59,943 nucleotides of DNA from Fontibacillus panacisegetis (lineage in GTDB: Bacteria > Bacillota > Bacilli > Paenibacillales > Paenibacillaceae), in the NCBI RefSeq assembly GCF_900102215.1, contig NZ_FNBG01000030.1, forward strand, positions 1 to 59,943, in the 5' to 3' direction. The notes under the pieces were generated by a model, which did not search any database, had not been told where the DNA came from, and saw only the letters and a list, made by a program, of their open reading frames with translations. Each line of letters starts with the position of its first letter. Position 1 is the first letter of the stretch. Shown piece by piece: positions 27,934 to 36,440 of this stretch. Position numbers and translations under genes: made by a program.

Positions 27934-28761
27934 TTACAATTCTGGAATAATAGCTAGCACAAGATTAAGGAACTTCTCACGAACACGATCAGTCGTCTCC
28001 ATCACTTCCGCATGAGATAGCGGTTGATCCAGGATACCTGACGCCATGTTGCTAATGCATGAAATACCGAGTACATCAAGCCCTGCATGTCTCGCCACGA
28101 TAACCTCTGACACGGTGGACATCCCGACAGCATCTGCTCCAATCGTACGAAGCATTCTGATCTCAGCCGGAGTCTCATAGGAAGGACCTAATAGACCTGC
28201 GTATACTCCTTCTTGTAAAGGAACATTATGTTTGCCGCCAATTTCTTTTGCCAGCTCACGAAGTGAGCGGCTATATGGCTGGGACATATCTGGAAAACGT
28301 GGGCCTAGCTCAGGATCATTATGACCGATTAACGGATTTCGACCCGTCAGATTGATATGGTCGGAGATTAACATCAGATCACCAGGATTGTAGGAGGTAT
28401 TAACTCCGCCTGCCGCATTCGTTACGAGCAATGTTGTGACACCAAGCTCCTTCATTACTCTTACCGGAAATGCCGTCAGCTCAGGGTCATAGCCTTCATA
28501 CATATGGAAGCGGCCTTTCATGAGAACTACAGGAGTTCCTTTCACCGTGCCGATCAGCAGTTCACCAGCATGTCCTTCAACTGTGGATGTTGGAAAATGC
28601 GGAATATCCTTATAGTCAATCTCAATAGCTTCCTCAATATAGTCAGCCAGTACGCCGAGACCCGATCCAAGAATGAGTCCAACCTTAGGAGCTACATCTC
28701 CGCGAGAACGGATGTAATCCGCCGCCTCCTGAATCATTGCTTTAGTTAACGTATTAGACAA
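27934..28761 (-). CDS. punA: Purine-nucleoside phosphorylase PunA (PupG)
   Basis: This is a 275-residue trimeric-type PNP for inosine and guanosine. It shows LILGSGLG, a GRFHMYEGY motif, TNAAGGVN and VGMSTVSEVIVARHAG. I favour the TTG at 28761, which has GGGAGAG six bases upstream; an ATG at 28776 would swallow that site. It follows deoB and precedes pdp; B. subtilis has the drm-pupG pair. Confidence 0.93.
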   Translation of the reverse strand: MSNTLTKAMIQEAADYIRSRGDVAPKVGLILGSGLGVLADYIEEAIEIDYKDIPHFPTSTVEGHAGELLIGTVKGTPVVLMKGRFHMYEGYDPELTAFPVRVMKELGVTTLLVTNAAGGVNTSYNPGDLMLISDHINLTGRNPLIGHNDPELGPRFPDMSQPYSRSLRELAKEIGGKHNVPLQEGVYAGLLGPSYETPAEIRMLRTIGADAVGMSTVSEVIVARHAGLDVLGISCISNMASGILDQPLSHAEVMETTDRVREKFLNLVLAIIPEL

Positions 28762-28802
28762 TGCAATCTCTCCCATCTCATAATGTTATTCGTTCATATC
28801 GA

Positions 28803-29990
28803 TTACTTCAGTTCACGTAAAAAGCTCTTGCCATGATCACTGCCGTGCACTCCAAAATTGTCTGCTATCGTAGAGGCCAAGTCAGCGTATGTTCCTCTAA
28901 CCCCCAAGTTTCCCGGAGTTTTGAGATTTTTGCCATACACAAGAATTGGAACATATTCCCGAGTATGATCTGTACCCGCATGAGTTGGATCGTTACCGTG
29001 ATCAGCCGTGATGACCAGAAGGTCATTTTCACCCAGATTGTCCATTAGATCCGGCAGAGCAGCATCAAATTCCTCCAATGCACCAGCGTATCCCTCAGGA
29101 TCACGGCGATGTCCAAACAAGGAATCGAAATCGACCAAATTCGTAAACAGCATTCCGGTAAAAGGCTCCTGAATCAGACGCAGCGTCTCTTCAATGCCAT
29201 GTGCATTACTTTTTGTCGGATAAGAAGCCGTAACCCCTTCACCTGAAAAAATATCGTTGATCTTCCCCACAGCAACTACCTCTTTGCCTGCATTTTTTAA
29301 TGCATTAAGCACCGTTGGTTCCGGTGGAGTAACGGCATAATCATGACGATTCGGAGTGCGCTTAAACTCTCCGGGCTGTCCAACGAATGGGCGTGCAATC
29401 ACCCGACCTACCGAATGCTCCGGCTCTAGTGTAAGACGTCGCGCCACTTCACAAGCCTTATACAATTCGGATAATGGAACGACATCCTCATGAGCCGCAA
29501 TTTGAAATACACTATCAGCAGAAGTATAGACGATCCATGACCCGGTCTTCATATGCTCCTCACCAAGCTCCACGAGAATTTCTGTACCTGAAGCTACTTT
29601 ATTCCCGATCACCTTGCGTCCTGTCTCATGCTCAAAGCGTGAAATCAGATCACGCGGAAAACCGCTCGGATAAGTCTGAAAAGGAGTTTCGGTCTTAATT
29701 CCCATCAGCTCCCAGTGACCCGTCATCGTATCTTTACCAGATGAAATTTCTGCCATTTTCCCATAATAACCAGCAGGAGCTTCAGCAGGCTCCAGATTCG
29801 GTAAAGGAGCGATGTTTCCAAGTCCCAGCTTCTGCATATTAGGCAGCTTAGTACCAGGTACAGTCTCCAAAATGTGACCTAGTGTATGCGAGCCTTTATC
29901 TCCAAATTTCACAGCATCCGGCAATTCACCGATCCCAACACTATCCAATACAATCACAGTAATTTTATTAAAATGTTGACTTGCTCCCAT
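28803..29990 (-). CDS. deoB: Phosphopentomutase DeoB (Drm)
   Basis: This is a 395-residue alkaline-phosphatase-superfamily mutase. It interconverts (deoxy)ribose-1- and 5-phosphate. Metal and catalytic motifs are [18 protein letters not shown] (nucleophile Thr), [20 protein letters not shown] and HTREYVP. The ATG at 29990 has AAGGAG eight bases upstream; the GTG at 29999 is too close to it. Confidence 0.95.
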   Translation of the reverse strand: MGASQHFNKITVIVLDSVGIGELPDAVKFGDKGSHTLGHILETVPGTKLPNMQKLGLGNIAPLPNLEPAEAPAGYYGKMAEISSGKDTMTGHWELMGIKTETPFQTYPSGFPRDLISRFEHETGRKVIGNKVASGTEILVELGEEHMKTGSWIVYTSADSVFQIAAHEDVVPLSELYKACEVARRLTLEPEHSVGRVIARPFVGQPGEFKRTPNRHDYAVTPPEPTVLNALKNAGKEVVAVGKINDIFSGEGVTASYPTKSNAHGIEETLRLIQEPFTGMLFTNLVDFDSLFGHRRDPEGYAGALEEFDAALPDLMDNLGENDLLVITADHGNDPTHAGTDHTREYVPILVYGKNLKTPGNLGVRGTYADLASTIADNFGVHGSDHGKSFLRELK

Positions 29991-30042
29991 TCCTATCACT
30001 CCTTAATTCTTTGCTGTTATTTTATCCCAGTGACAAGTCATA

Positions 30043-30960
30043 TCATTCGGATTCTTTACTATTGCTCCTATCCCTTGCCCTGGGATGGTATGCATCGTAT
30101 ACGGACTTAAGATTAGGTCTCGTTTTATTCAGATACACCTGAATCGTTGACACATCGGCATGTCCGAGCATCTCCTGTACAGCCCTTACATCAGCACCTC
30201 TGTCGAGTAAATGTACGGCGAACGAGTGGCGGAGCGTATGAGGAGTAATGTCCTGCTCTATTCCGGCTTCCTTTCCGTATTTCTTGAGCACTTTCCAGAA
30301 GCCCTGACGGCTAATGCGCTCTCCAAGGCGGTTGGGAAACAGTGCTGCATCCTGTTCCTTAGAGATTAAATGCGGCCTACTCTCATTAATGTATCGTTCT
30401 ACCCATTCAGCAGTCACATTACCGAAAGGAATAATTCTTTCCTTCCCCGACTCACTGCAGCAGCGAAGAAAACGCAAATCGTTATCCACATCCCCCAAGT
30501 TCAGCGAAATCAATTCACTTACTCTTATTCCGGTAGCATATAAAAGCTCAAGCATCGCCTTATCTCGAAGTCCAAGCGGAGTGCTGGGATCGGGCATATC
30601 CAGTAGCTTCTCCGTTTCTTCTACAGATAACGTCCGAGGAAGCTTCTTATCTACCTTCGGTAATTCCACCATAACCAATGGATCGTGTTCGATAATTCGC
30701 TCCCTTACCAGGTATTGAAAAAAGGCCCGTAAGGTTACGGATATACGAGTTATCGTTGCAGGAGCTTTTCCACAATTTTTGAGCGTGGAGAAATATAGCA
30801 GTATCCCTGTACGGGTCACCTCATGAATGTCCGTCGTATTTCGATCCTGCAGGTAACTCAAAAACTGCCTCAAATCACGATTGTAGGATTCAAGCGTTGA
30901 TTCGCTTAACCCCCTCTGCCGGGCTAAATATGAAATAAAAGAGGACGCATATTGCTCCAT
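30043..30960 (-). CDS. xerD: Site-specific tyrosine recombinase XerD
   Basis: This 305-residue recombinase has an N-terminal SAM-like core-binding domain (about 1-90) and a catalytic domain. Catalytic residues are Arg146 (ATGIRVSEL), Lys173, His241 and Arg244 (HTLRHSFA), His267 (LGHADVST) and Tyr276. With XerC it resolves chromosome dimers at dif. The place between deoB and yqzK-fur matches B. subtilis xerD (ripX). AAAGGAGG precedes the ATG. Confidence 0.93.
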   Translation of the reverse strand: MEQYASSFISYLARQRGLSESTLESYNRDLRQFLSYLQDRNTTDIHEVTRTGILLYFSTLKNCGKAPATITRISVTLRAFFQYLVRERIIEHDPLVMVELPKVDKKLPRTLSVEETEKLLDMPDPSTPLGLRDKAMLELLYATGIRVSELISLNLGDVDNDLRFLRCCSESGKERIIPFGNVTAEWVERYINESRPHLISKEQDAALFPNRLGERISRQGFWKVLKKYGKEAGIEQDITPHTLRHSFAVHLLDRGADVRAVQEMLGHADVSTIQVYLNKTRPNLKSVYDAYHPRARDRSNSKESE

Positions 30961-31038
30961 CTCCCGCGCCTCCTTTCACTTATTTTACTATTCTACACAT
31001 TAGTGCCTATTCCCTGCCTAAAATACATATGTTCAAAA

Positions 31039-31275
31039 TTACTCTCCGTACCACAAGAACAACTTTAAGCGATCGCTCATTTCCTCGAGTCTGGAGCCAA
31101 ACTCGTTATCGGTCTGGAAAGCTTTTACCGCTGAGCCTTCAGGAACCCGATACTTGTCCAAAGTGAATACATATTCATCCAACAAACCGAGCATCTGATA
31201 CATTACATAAGCTAATACGATAAAAATGATTGCATATATTGCTGAACCTAACCATTTTCTCAGCGATATTACCAT
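31039..31275 (-). CDS. yqzK: YqzK family (DUF4227) small membrane protein
   Basis: This is a 78-residue protein with one membrane helix (about 8-30) and a conserved soluble part (LDKYRVPEGSAVKAF) typical of the YqzK family found between fur and xerD. The function is unknown. GAGGGGG precedes the ATG. The context is the main support. Confidence 0.85.
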   Translation of the reverse strand: MVISLRKWLGSAIYAIIFIVLAYVMYQMLGLLDEYVFTLDKYRVPEGSAVKAFQTDNEFGSRLEEMSDRLKLFLWYGE

Positions 31276-31405
31276 GCTTCCCCCTCATTTCATATACAGA
31301 TAGAATTGAAAATGCAGCAATTCGTTTATATCAGTATATAAATGAACAAGGATGAATATGAAAACTATGTAATGCTATCATGGTATGTGAACAATCGATG
31401 CCAAA

Positions 31406-31446
31406 AACGCAAAAAAGCCCCTCACAGCGCTTGGCTGGATGAGCTT
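31406..31446 (-). terminator. Probable terminator after fur
   Basis: On the minus strand an imperfect stem (CTCA..CAGC with GCTG.TGAG, closed by AAG/CTT) ends in six T residues. Confidence 0.6.
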
Positions 31447-31452
31447 TACTAC

Positions 31453-31929
31453 TTAAGATTTCTTATCATCGTTACCGGAGGCATCGCCCTTCTTATCACG
31501 ACAACGGTAACAGATACCTTGAAAATCTAACCTGTGGTCAAGGACTGTAAAGTGAAACTCCTTCTCCAGACGTTCTTCAAGCGGGCCAAGCCAATCCTCA
31601 CGGATTTCATCCATCGCTCCGCATTGGACACAGATCAAATGATGATGATGATGTTTGGTTGTATCTGTTCGCAAGTCATATCTGGCAACTCCGTCACCAA
31701 AGTTAATCTTCTCTACAACATGAAGCTCACTAAGCAGCTCAAGAGTCCGATACACGGTCGCCAGACCAATTTCCGGAGCTTTATCCTTAACAAGCATGAA
31801 CACATCTTCTGCACTTAGATGATCGTCTTCATTCTCGAGCAGTACGCGAACCGTAGCTTCCCTTTGGGGCGTCAATTTGTAACCGTGGGATTGTAACTGC
31901 TGTTTGATTTTCTCGATTTTTGTTTCCAT
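31453..31929 (-). CDS. fur: Ferric uptake regulator Fur
   Basis: This 158-residue metal-dependent repressor has a winged helix (LTPQREATVRVL, LATVYRTLELL), the metal-binding HHHHH (about 93-97), and two CxxC zinc pairs Cys100/Cys103 and Cys140/Cys143. The context yqzK-fur beside xerD is that of B. subtilis fur. A Zur or PerR role cannot be excluded by motifs alone. GGGAGGGAG precedes the ATG. Confidence 0.9.
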   Translation of the reverse strand: METKIEKIKQQLQSHGYKLTPQREATVRVLLENEDDHLSAEDVFMLVKDKAPEIGLATVYRTLELLSELHVVEKINFGDGVARYDLRTDTTKHHHHHLICVQCGAMDEIREDWLGPLEERLEKEFHFTVLDHRLDFQGICYRCRDKKGDASGNDDKKS

Positions 31930-32315
31930 GTTCTCCCTCCCCCAGGACTAAGCCGCACATATATATAAATACATTAATATACGGATTTTCACAAATATCC
32001 ACTTCTTTCATTATAGGGGGAGAGATCAGGCAAAGTCAAACATTTTACTAGAGTTGTACAGGTGACAGAAGCTATTCACAACTCGGTATGACTGGACTAA
32101 TCGTCTGTATCGTATCTCACATGCTTTGGGACCATTTCTTGTACAACTACTCGCTTCCACCAAAATTATCATTTGAACCAGATTGATGCCTGATAATCTT
32201 CACACCTGTCACGATCGGGTACAAGATAGTGCTTATTTTCACTTTACTTATTTTGTATTTGGAAATATAATTTGTAATTAATATTTAATATAATTTATTC
32301 CAAGGAGAATTATCT
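31930..32315. other. Intergenic region between fur and the secreted-protein gene
   Basis: No gene was found in these 386 bases. They must hold the divergent promoters of fur and the 32316 gene. A 9-bp perfect inverted repeat AGTTGTACA / TGTACAACT lies at 32052-32060 and 32140-32148. Confidence 0.6.
32243..32271 (+). promoter_or_regulatory. Candidate promoter of the secreted-protein gene
   Basis: TTTACT (32243-32248) and TATAAT (32266-32271) are 17 bases apart, 45 bases before the start codon. A second TATAAT at 32289 is too close to the ribosome binding site. Confidence 0.5.
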
Positions 32316-32732
32316 ATGAACCGTCGTTTTAAAGCAGCACTTCTGTTACCTGTTATGCTATTTGCAATTACCGGTTCCGCCTTTGCTGAAGATGCAGCAA
32401 TTTCAAACAATGGTGAAGGAATACCTTTAAGTGCTAGTGCTCGCATTTCTGAGGATTTAAAAAATTCCGAACTGCCTGTTAGCTTACCTAATGAATTGAC
32501 TGTTTCTTCTGAAAACATAGTGATTCCAAATTCGGAAAAAAATATTACAGTTTCAAGAGACTTTGCTGCAAATGAGGATATTCACGCATTAATTAACTAT
32601 TCAGAGGCCAGCGGATCTTTAGGCAAATGGAGCGGAACTCTATACAGAACAAATAATCCTGTGCCTGTAGCACTTCCAGATGAAGGCTTTAGAGTTTATT
32701 TCAAAGGCACCGTTTATAAGGATTTAAACTAA
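32316..32732 (+). CDS. Small secreted protein of unknown function
   Basis: This 138-residue protein has a clear signal peptide (basic MNRRFK, hydrophobic core, cleavage after GSAFA, about residue 24). The mature part of about 114 residues has no cysteines and no motif I recognise. Its C-terminal half (WSGTLYRTNNPVPVALPD, VYFKGTVYKDL) looks like a compact beta domain. AAGGAG lies nine bases before the ATG. It is a lone plus-strand gene next to an R repeat, so it may be a lineage-specific addition. Confidence 0.8.
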   Translation: MNRRFKAALLLPVMLFAITGSAFAEDAAISNNGEGIPLSASARISEDLKNSELPVSLPNELTVSSENIVIPNSEKNITVSRDFAANEDIHALINYSEASGSLGKWSGTLYRTNNPVPVALPDEGFRVYFKGTVYKDLN

Positions 32733-32755
32733 ATAAATCATAAAATTAATAAAAA

Positions 32756-33163
32756 GAGGCCGTCCCAAAAGTTATCTAGGATAACTTTGAGGGGCGCTTC
32801 TTTTTTTGCAGTGGAAAGGCAAGATATCAGGAAAAGCTGCAAAAATGCAAAAATGCAGTTTTATATAAATAGCCATGAAAGGATGAACAAAAGCGTGCAA
32901 TAATGCAGGAATAAGGTTCAGAATAGACTAGTTTGAAGAGAATCCTTAGAGAAAGCCTGCACATTTGCAGCAATTTAGGGCATTTAGAGGCTTTACATGA
33001 TCAAAGCCTGCACATTTGCAGCAATTTCAGGAATTCCGCATCATGACACTATTACACATGAGATACGGTCATAGAATGCGGCAGGATCAAGCGGTGCAGG
33101 GAGCGTCTTCCCTGCACCGCTATTTCTAGTTTTAACAGTAACCCTACTTTTGGGACAGCCCCT
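32756..33163 (+). repeat. Repeat family R, complete copy 1 (MITE-like)
   Basis: This element of about 408 bp has ends GAGGCCGTCCCAAAAGT and the inverted GGGGCTGTCCCAAAAGT. Inside are a left hairpin around AAAGTTATC/GATAACTTT followed by a T run, four TGCA-rich cores (about 32836, 32893, 32955, 33006), and a right hairpin AGCGGTGCAGGGA / TCCCTGCACCGCT (33090-33121). There is no coding frame. It fills the gap between the secreted protein and spoIVA. Confidence 0.85.
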
Positions 33164-33196
33164 TATATTTGCATCTATTCAGACTTCCAGGCTGCA

Positions 33197-34681
33197 TTAT
33201 AGGATAATTGCGATCAACCCGCCAGAGCCTTCATTAATAATTCTACCCAGTGTTTCTTGCAGCTTATAGCGGGCATTATCCGGCATCATGGCTATTTTAC
33301 CCTGGATACCTTCTCTAACGATGGAATGAAGCGAGCGACCAAAGATGTCAGACTCCCAAATTTTGATAGGGTCATTCTCAAAGTCCTGCATCAAGTAACG
33401 AACCAACTCTTCACTCTGCTTCTCTGTGCCGATGATTGGAGCAAATTCAGACTCTACATCTACTCGGATCATATGAATCGATGGAGCCGTAGCCTTTAAT
33501 CTTACGCCAAATCTTGAGCCTTGACGAATAAGCTCGGGCTCATCCAACGCCATTTCTGCAAGTGAGGGAGCTGCGATTCCATATCCTGTTGTTTTGACCA
33601 TTTCCAGCGCTTCTGCAAAGCGATCGTACTCCCGCTTGGCGTGAGTGAACTCCTGCATCAGTTGCAGCAAATGATCCTTACCACGAATCTCTACACCGAC
33701 AACTTCAACGAGGATTTGGTCATAGAGCTCATCCGGTGCGTACAAATCAATCTCTGCTACACCTTGCCCCATATTCAGACCGCTTAGACCTGCCCTGTCA
33801 ATAAAGTCGTATTCCATGAAATTGCTGACGACTCTATCAACATCACGAAGACGTTTAATGTCTTTTACGGTATCGCGTACAGAGTTTTCATAATTGCTGC
33901 GGAGCCAGTGGTTCTCGTTGAGCACCATGACCCAGCTAGGAAGATTGACATTGACCTCATGAACCGGAAATTCATAAAGCACTTCCCTGAGCACACCTGT
34001 AACATCCTCTTCAGTCATAGTAGCTGCACTCAAAGTGATGACCGGAATATCATACTTGGCAGCCAGTTCACCGCGCAGCTGTAATGCTTCATCACTGTTT
34101 GGCCGCGTAGAGTTAATTACTAGCACAAAAGGTTTACCCACTTCTTTTAATTCTGCTACTACACGTTCTTCCGATTCTACATAGGAGTAGCGCGGAATAT
34201 CAGCAATCGTACCGTCAGTTGTGACTACTACACCAAGTGTGGAGTGCTCTTGGATAACTTTACGTGTTCCAATTTCCGCAGCCTCCTGAAAAGGAATTGG
34301 CTCTTCAAACCAAGGTGTGGAGATCATACGCGGGCCATTTTCATCCTCATAACCCTTGGCACCTTCCACAGCATAGCCCACACAGTCTACGAGTCTTACA
34401 TTAACATCAAGTCCTTCAGCCACCTTGATCTGCACCGCGTTATTTGGTACAAATTTTGGTTCTGTCGTCATAATCGTCTTGCCAGCCGCACTTTGCGGGA
34501 GTTCGTCTATTGCCCGAATTCGGTCGGACTCACTGGCGATATTCGGCAATACCACGGTCTCCATAAATCTTTTAATAAATGTCGATTTCCCTGTGCGAAC
34601 AGCTCCGACAACACCCAAGTAAATATCCCCACCGGTCCGTTCGGCGATGTCCTTAAAAATGTCTACCTTCTCCAATACCAA
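33197..34681 (-). CDS. spoIVA: Spore coat morphogenetic ATPase SpoIVA
   Basis: This roughly 494-residue mother-cell protein polymerises on the forespore to form the coat base. It has a Walker A GAVRTGKST (26-34) and near-complete similarity to B. subtilis SpoIVA (492 residues) from MEKVDIFKDIAERTGGD to INEGSGGLIAIIL. The TTG at 34681 has AGGAGGGG upstream; a second TTG at 34675 would give exactly the B. subtilis N-terminus. Confidence 0.97.
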   Translation of the reverse strand: MVLEKVDIFKDIAERTGGDIYLGVVGAVRTGKSTFIKRFMETVVLPNIASESDRIRAIDELPQSAAGKTIMTTEPKFVPNNAVQIKVAEGLDVNVRLVDCVGYAVEGAKGYEDENGPRMISTPWFEEPIPFQEAAEIGTRKVIQEHSTLGVVVTTDGTIADIPRYSYVESEERVVAELKEVGKPFVLVINSTRPNSDEALQLRGELAAKYDIPVITLSAATMTEEDVTGVLREVLYEFPVHEVNVNLPSWVMVLNENHWLRSNYENSVRDTVKDIKRLRDVDRVVSNFMEYDFIDRAGLSGLNMGQGVAEIDLYAPDELYDQILVEVVGVEIRGKDHLLQLMQEFTHAKREYDRFAEALEMVKTTGYGIAAPSLAEMALDEPELIRQGSRFGVRLKATAPSIHMIRVDVESEFAPIIGTEKQSEELVRYLMQDFENDPIKIWESDIFGRSLHSIVREGIQGKIAMMPDNARYKLQETLGRIINEGSGGLIAIIL

Positions 34682-35040
34682 TGATATCCCCTCCTCAAAA
34701 TTCACCGAAGGAAAAATGCCTTGAGAGCATCCGCTTCGTTATTCAACATTATTTTCAAAATCATTGCTACGGCAGGAGCGGCAGCTCCCCTAACGCCCGT
34801 GTCCGCCGCCGCATACCACTGTGGAGAGTGCCTGAACGAAGCGGCGTAACTCGTACATGCATTTGGACTAGTAACATCATATGTACCAGATGCGGAATTA
34901 TGACGGTATTACCCGTCCGAGCCTGCTTTTTTTTCAAAAACGCTTCGTCACGAACAAGGCGGGCTTTTTTCCGCCATATTACAATAGTTATGATCCTACG
35001 GATTCATGTATTCCGGAAATTTGATATTGAGATAGAGTGA
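34682..35040. other. Intergenic region upstream of spoIVA
   Basis: I find no gene I can defend here. A plus-strand frame of 119 codons (34681-35040) has atypical composition and runs through a terminator-like hairpin. The stretch should contain the spoIVA promoter on the minus strand; no convincing sigma-E site was identified. Confidence 0.5.
34920..34970 (+). terminator. Orphan plus-strand terminator-like hairpin
   Basis: AGCCTGCTTT pairs with AAGGCGGGCT (with G.U pairs), followed by TTTTTT. No plus-strand gene lies just upstream. Confidence 0.5.
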
Positions 35041-35069
35041 TTGATGACCACTATAAGAAAAGATATAAT
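35041..35069 (+). promoter_or_regulatory. Plus-strand vegetative-type promoter
   Basis: TTGATG (35041-35046) and TATAAT (35064-35069) are separated by exactly 17 bases. The start would fall near 35076, just before a terminator hairpin. Confidence 0.55.
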
Positions 35070-35075
35070 GACTCC

Positions 35076-35155
35076 ATAGGCAGAAAAGAACACGCCGCAT
35101 GAATGCAACCAAGCTCTGGATGAGATGGCTGTATTTATGCGGCGTTTTATTTTGG
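35076..35155 (+). ncRNA. Candidate short RNA or attenuated leader
   Basis: From the predicted start the transcript would be about 80 bases and mostly one hairpin: ACGCCGCAT pairs with ATGCGGCGT, with further inner pairing, followed by TTTTATTTT. It could be a small RNA, an attenuator for the 30-codon frame at 35177, or simply a terminator shared with yphF on the other strand. Confidence 0.4.
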
Positions 35156-35176
35156 CAGAGAAAGGTGTAGGGTGCA

Positions 35177-35269
35177 ATGTCACAATTTGAGTCAATGTAC
35201 GAGGAATGGCTACAGTCAAATACCTTAGAACCCGTTTTTGCACAAATAAGAGCACGACTAGGTTCATAG
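35177..35269 (+). CDS. Possible 30-codon small protein
   Basis: The frame starts ATG after GTAGGG and encodes MSQFESMYEEWLQS followed by a charged, helix-like part ending IRARLGS. Its stop overlaps the convergent yphF stop region by six bases. The hydrophobic and charged pattern suggests an amphipathic helix. Evidence is limited to the frame, a weak ribosome binding site and the promoter upstream. Confidence 0.35.
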   Translation: MSQFESMYEEWLQSNTLEPVFAQIRARLGS

Positions 35270-36037
35270 CATCGGTTCAGGAGCCTTATCCACCCACTGA
35301 TAAGGTAGCGATTTTACGGGCACAAAGTAAGATTGCTCTGTAAGCAAAATACGCAAGTCCTCGTATTCAGCAGGAGCAGCTCCAAATTTATCGATAGCCT
35401 GCATAATATCATAAGCATAATCGATGTATACTTGTCCTTCATTATCCACTAAATACGATAGTTCCTGTCCGCTAAACACACTTTTTGCTGCAAAAGACTC
35501 TGCGCTTGCGAGCTTCAAATCCACTGTATACAGGCCGGGATATGCTTCAACCTGATCCAGAACAGGGAGCTTATTGTCATTTGCAATTCGATATTTGCTG
35601 ACCTGACGCTGAACATCATTCACTTTTTGTACAGTAGTCAAATCCATTACTTTAACAGTCGGCTTCACCTCTTCATTCAATAAAAGGAAGTAGGCGCTGC
35701 CTCCATTCTCAAAAGCAGTGGCCGGGATCTCGTCGATGTATCCCATTTTTTTAAGCTTATCGAGATCAATTCGAAATTTCTCATAACGTGGTATCTCTTC
35801 TCCGGCAGTATGTATCGGTAGAATCCCCTGAACCGCTTGAAATTGATCGATAGCTCTCTGGAGCCTGTCCACACTTTCACGGTAAGATACTTGCTCCCCC
35901 TGACTTTTTCCTCCTGAATAAAGACAGCCTGACAGCATAGTGGTTACGATAGACAATAGTAGCAGTGTGAAAAAACTTCGCGAAACCGTTGAAATTTTAT
36001 ATTTTGTACGCAGTTTTTTACGTAATTGATATTTCAA
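35264..36037 (-). CDS. yphF: Lipoprotein YphF-like (DUF3939)
   Basis: This is a 257-residue lipoprotein. The N-terminus is basic and hydrophobic, with lipobox LSGC (about residue 38). The body resembles YphF: a coiled start SVDRLQRAIDQFQ and several short repeats of a beta-rich domain. The function is unknown. The TTG start has GAGGAGAAG upstream. It sits beside spoIVA as in B. subtilis; family assignment rests partly on that. Confidence 0.78.
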   Translation of the reverse strand: MKYQLRKKLRTKYKISTVSRSFFTLLLLSIVTTMLSGCLYSGGKSQGEQVSYRESVDRLQRAIDQFQAVQGILPIHTAGEEIPRYEKFRIDLDKLKKMGYIDEIPATAFENGGSAYFLLLNEEVKPTVKVMDLTTVQKVNDVQRQVSKYRIANDNKLPVLDQVEAYPGLYTVDLKLASAESFAAKSVFSGQELSYLVDNEGQVYIDYAYDIMQAIDKFGAAPAEYEDLRILLTEQSYFVPVKSLPYQWVDKAPEPML

Positions 36038-36078
36038 AGCACTTCTCCTCTTTATTTACATTATCAATGTTAGTGTTA

Positions 36079-36426
36079 TTACCACAAATCATCGCTGTTG
36101 TTCTGCTCCAGCTGCTTACGGATCGCAGCCTTTAAGGGGTCCTCCGGCAATTTGACTTCAGCCTGTCCACATATGGATGCCTGACAAGCAAGTCGAACAC
36201 CCTCCTTCAAAAGAGGTCCCAGCTTACGGTGCTCAGCATCAGTTGGCGGCGTAAGCGCTGAAGTGTACTCGGGATCGACTTCTACCTTACACATCAGACA
36301 GCCGGCATTTCCGCCGCAGCGCGTCTTAATCAGCACTCTGCCTTCACGCGCAGCACGCAACACACTTGTTCCCGGGCGAACCTTGACGATTTTACCTAGC
36401 GGCTCAAATCGAATTTGTACATCCAC
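36079..36426 (-). CDS. 2Fe-2S ferredoxin
   Basis: This is a 115-residue plant/adrenodoxin-type ferredoxin. Cluster ligands are Cys37, Cys43, Cys46 (CGGNAGCLMC) and Cys81 (LACQAS). It is a soluble electron carrier with unknown partners. The GTG start has AAGGAGG nine bases upstream. It lies between yphF and a nucleotidyltransferase gene, 14 bases from the latter, so the two may be cotranscribed. Confidence 0.9.
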   Translation of the reverse strand: MDVQIRFEPLGKIVKVRPGTSVLRAAREGRVLIKTRCGGNAGCLMCKVEVDPEYTSALTPPTDAEHRKLGPLLKEGVRLACQASICGQAEVKLPEDPLKAAIRKQLEQNNSDDLW

Positions 36427-36440
36427 CGCCGATGACCTCC

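Noticed and set aside
31342..31530. A 62-codon plus-strand frame next to fur
   Set aside because: It covers the fur terminator and the end of fur on the opposite strand and has no ribosome binding site.
32756..33163. Full insertion sequence
   Set aside because: The element has inverted ends but no transposase frame of any useful length and no clear target-site duplication, so only a non-autonomous repeat is claimed.
34681..35040. A 119-codon plus-strand frame upstream of spoIVA
   Set aside because: It starts at the spoIVA start region, runs through a terminator-like hairpin and is rich in Arg, Cys and His without pattern.
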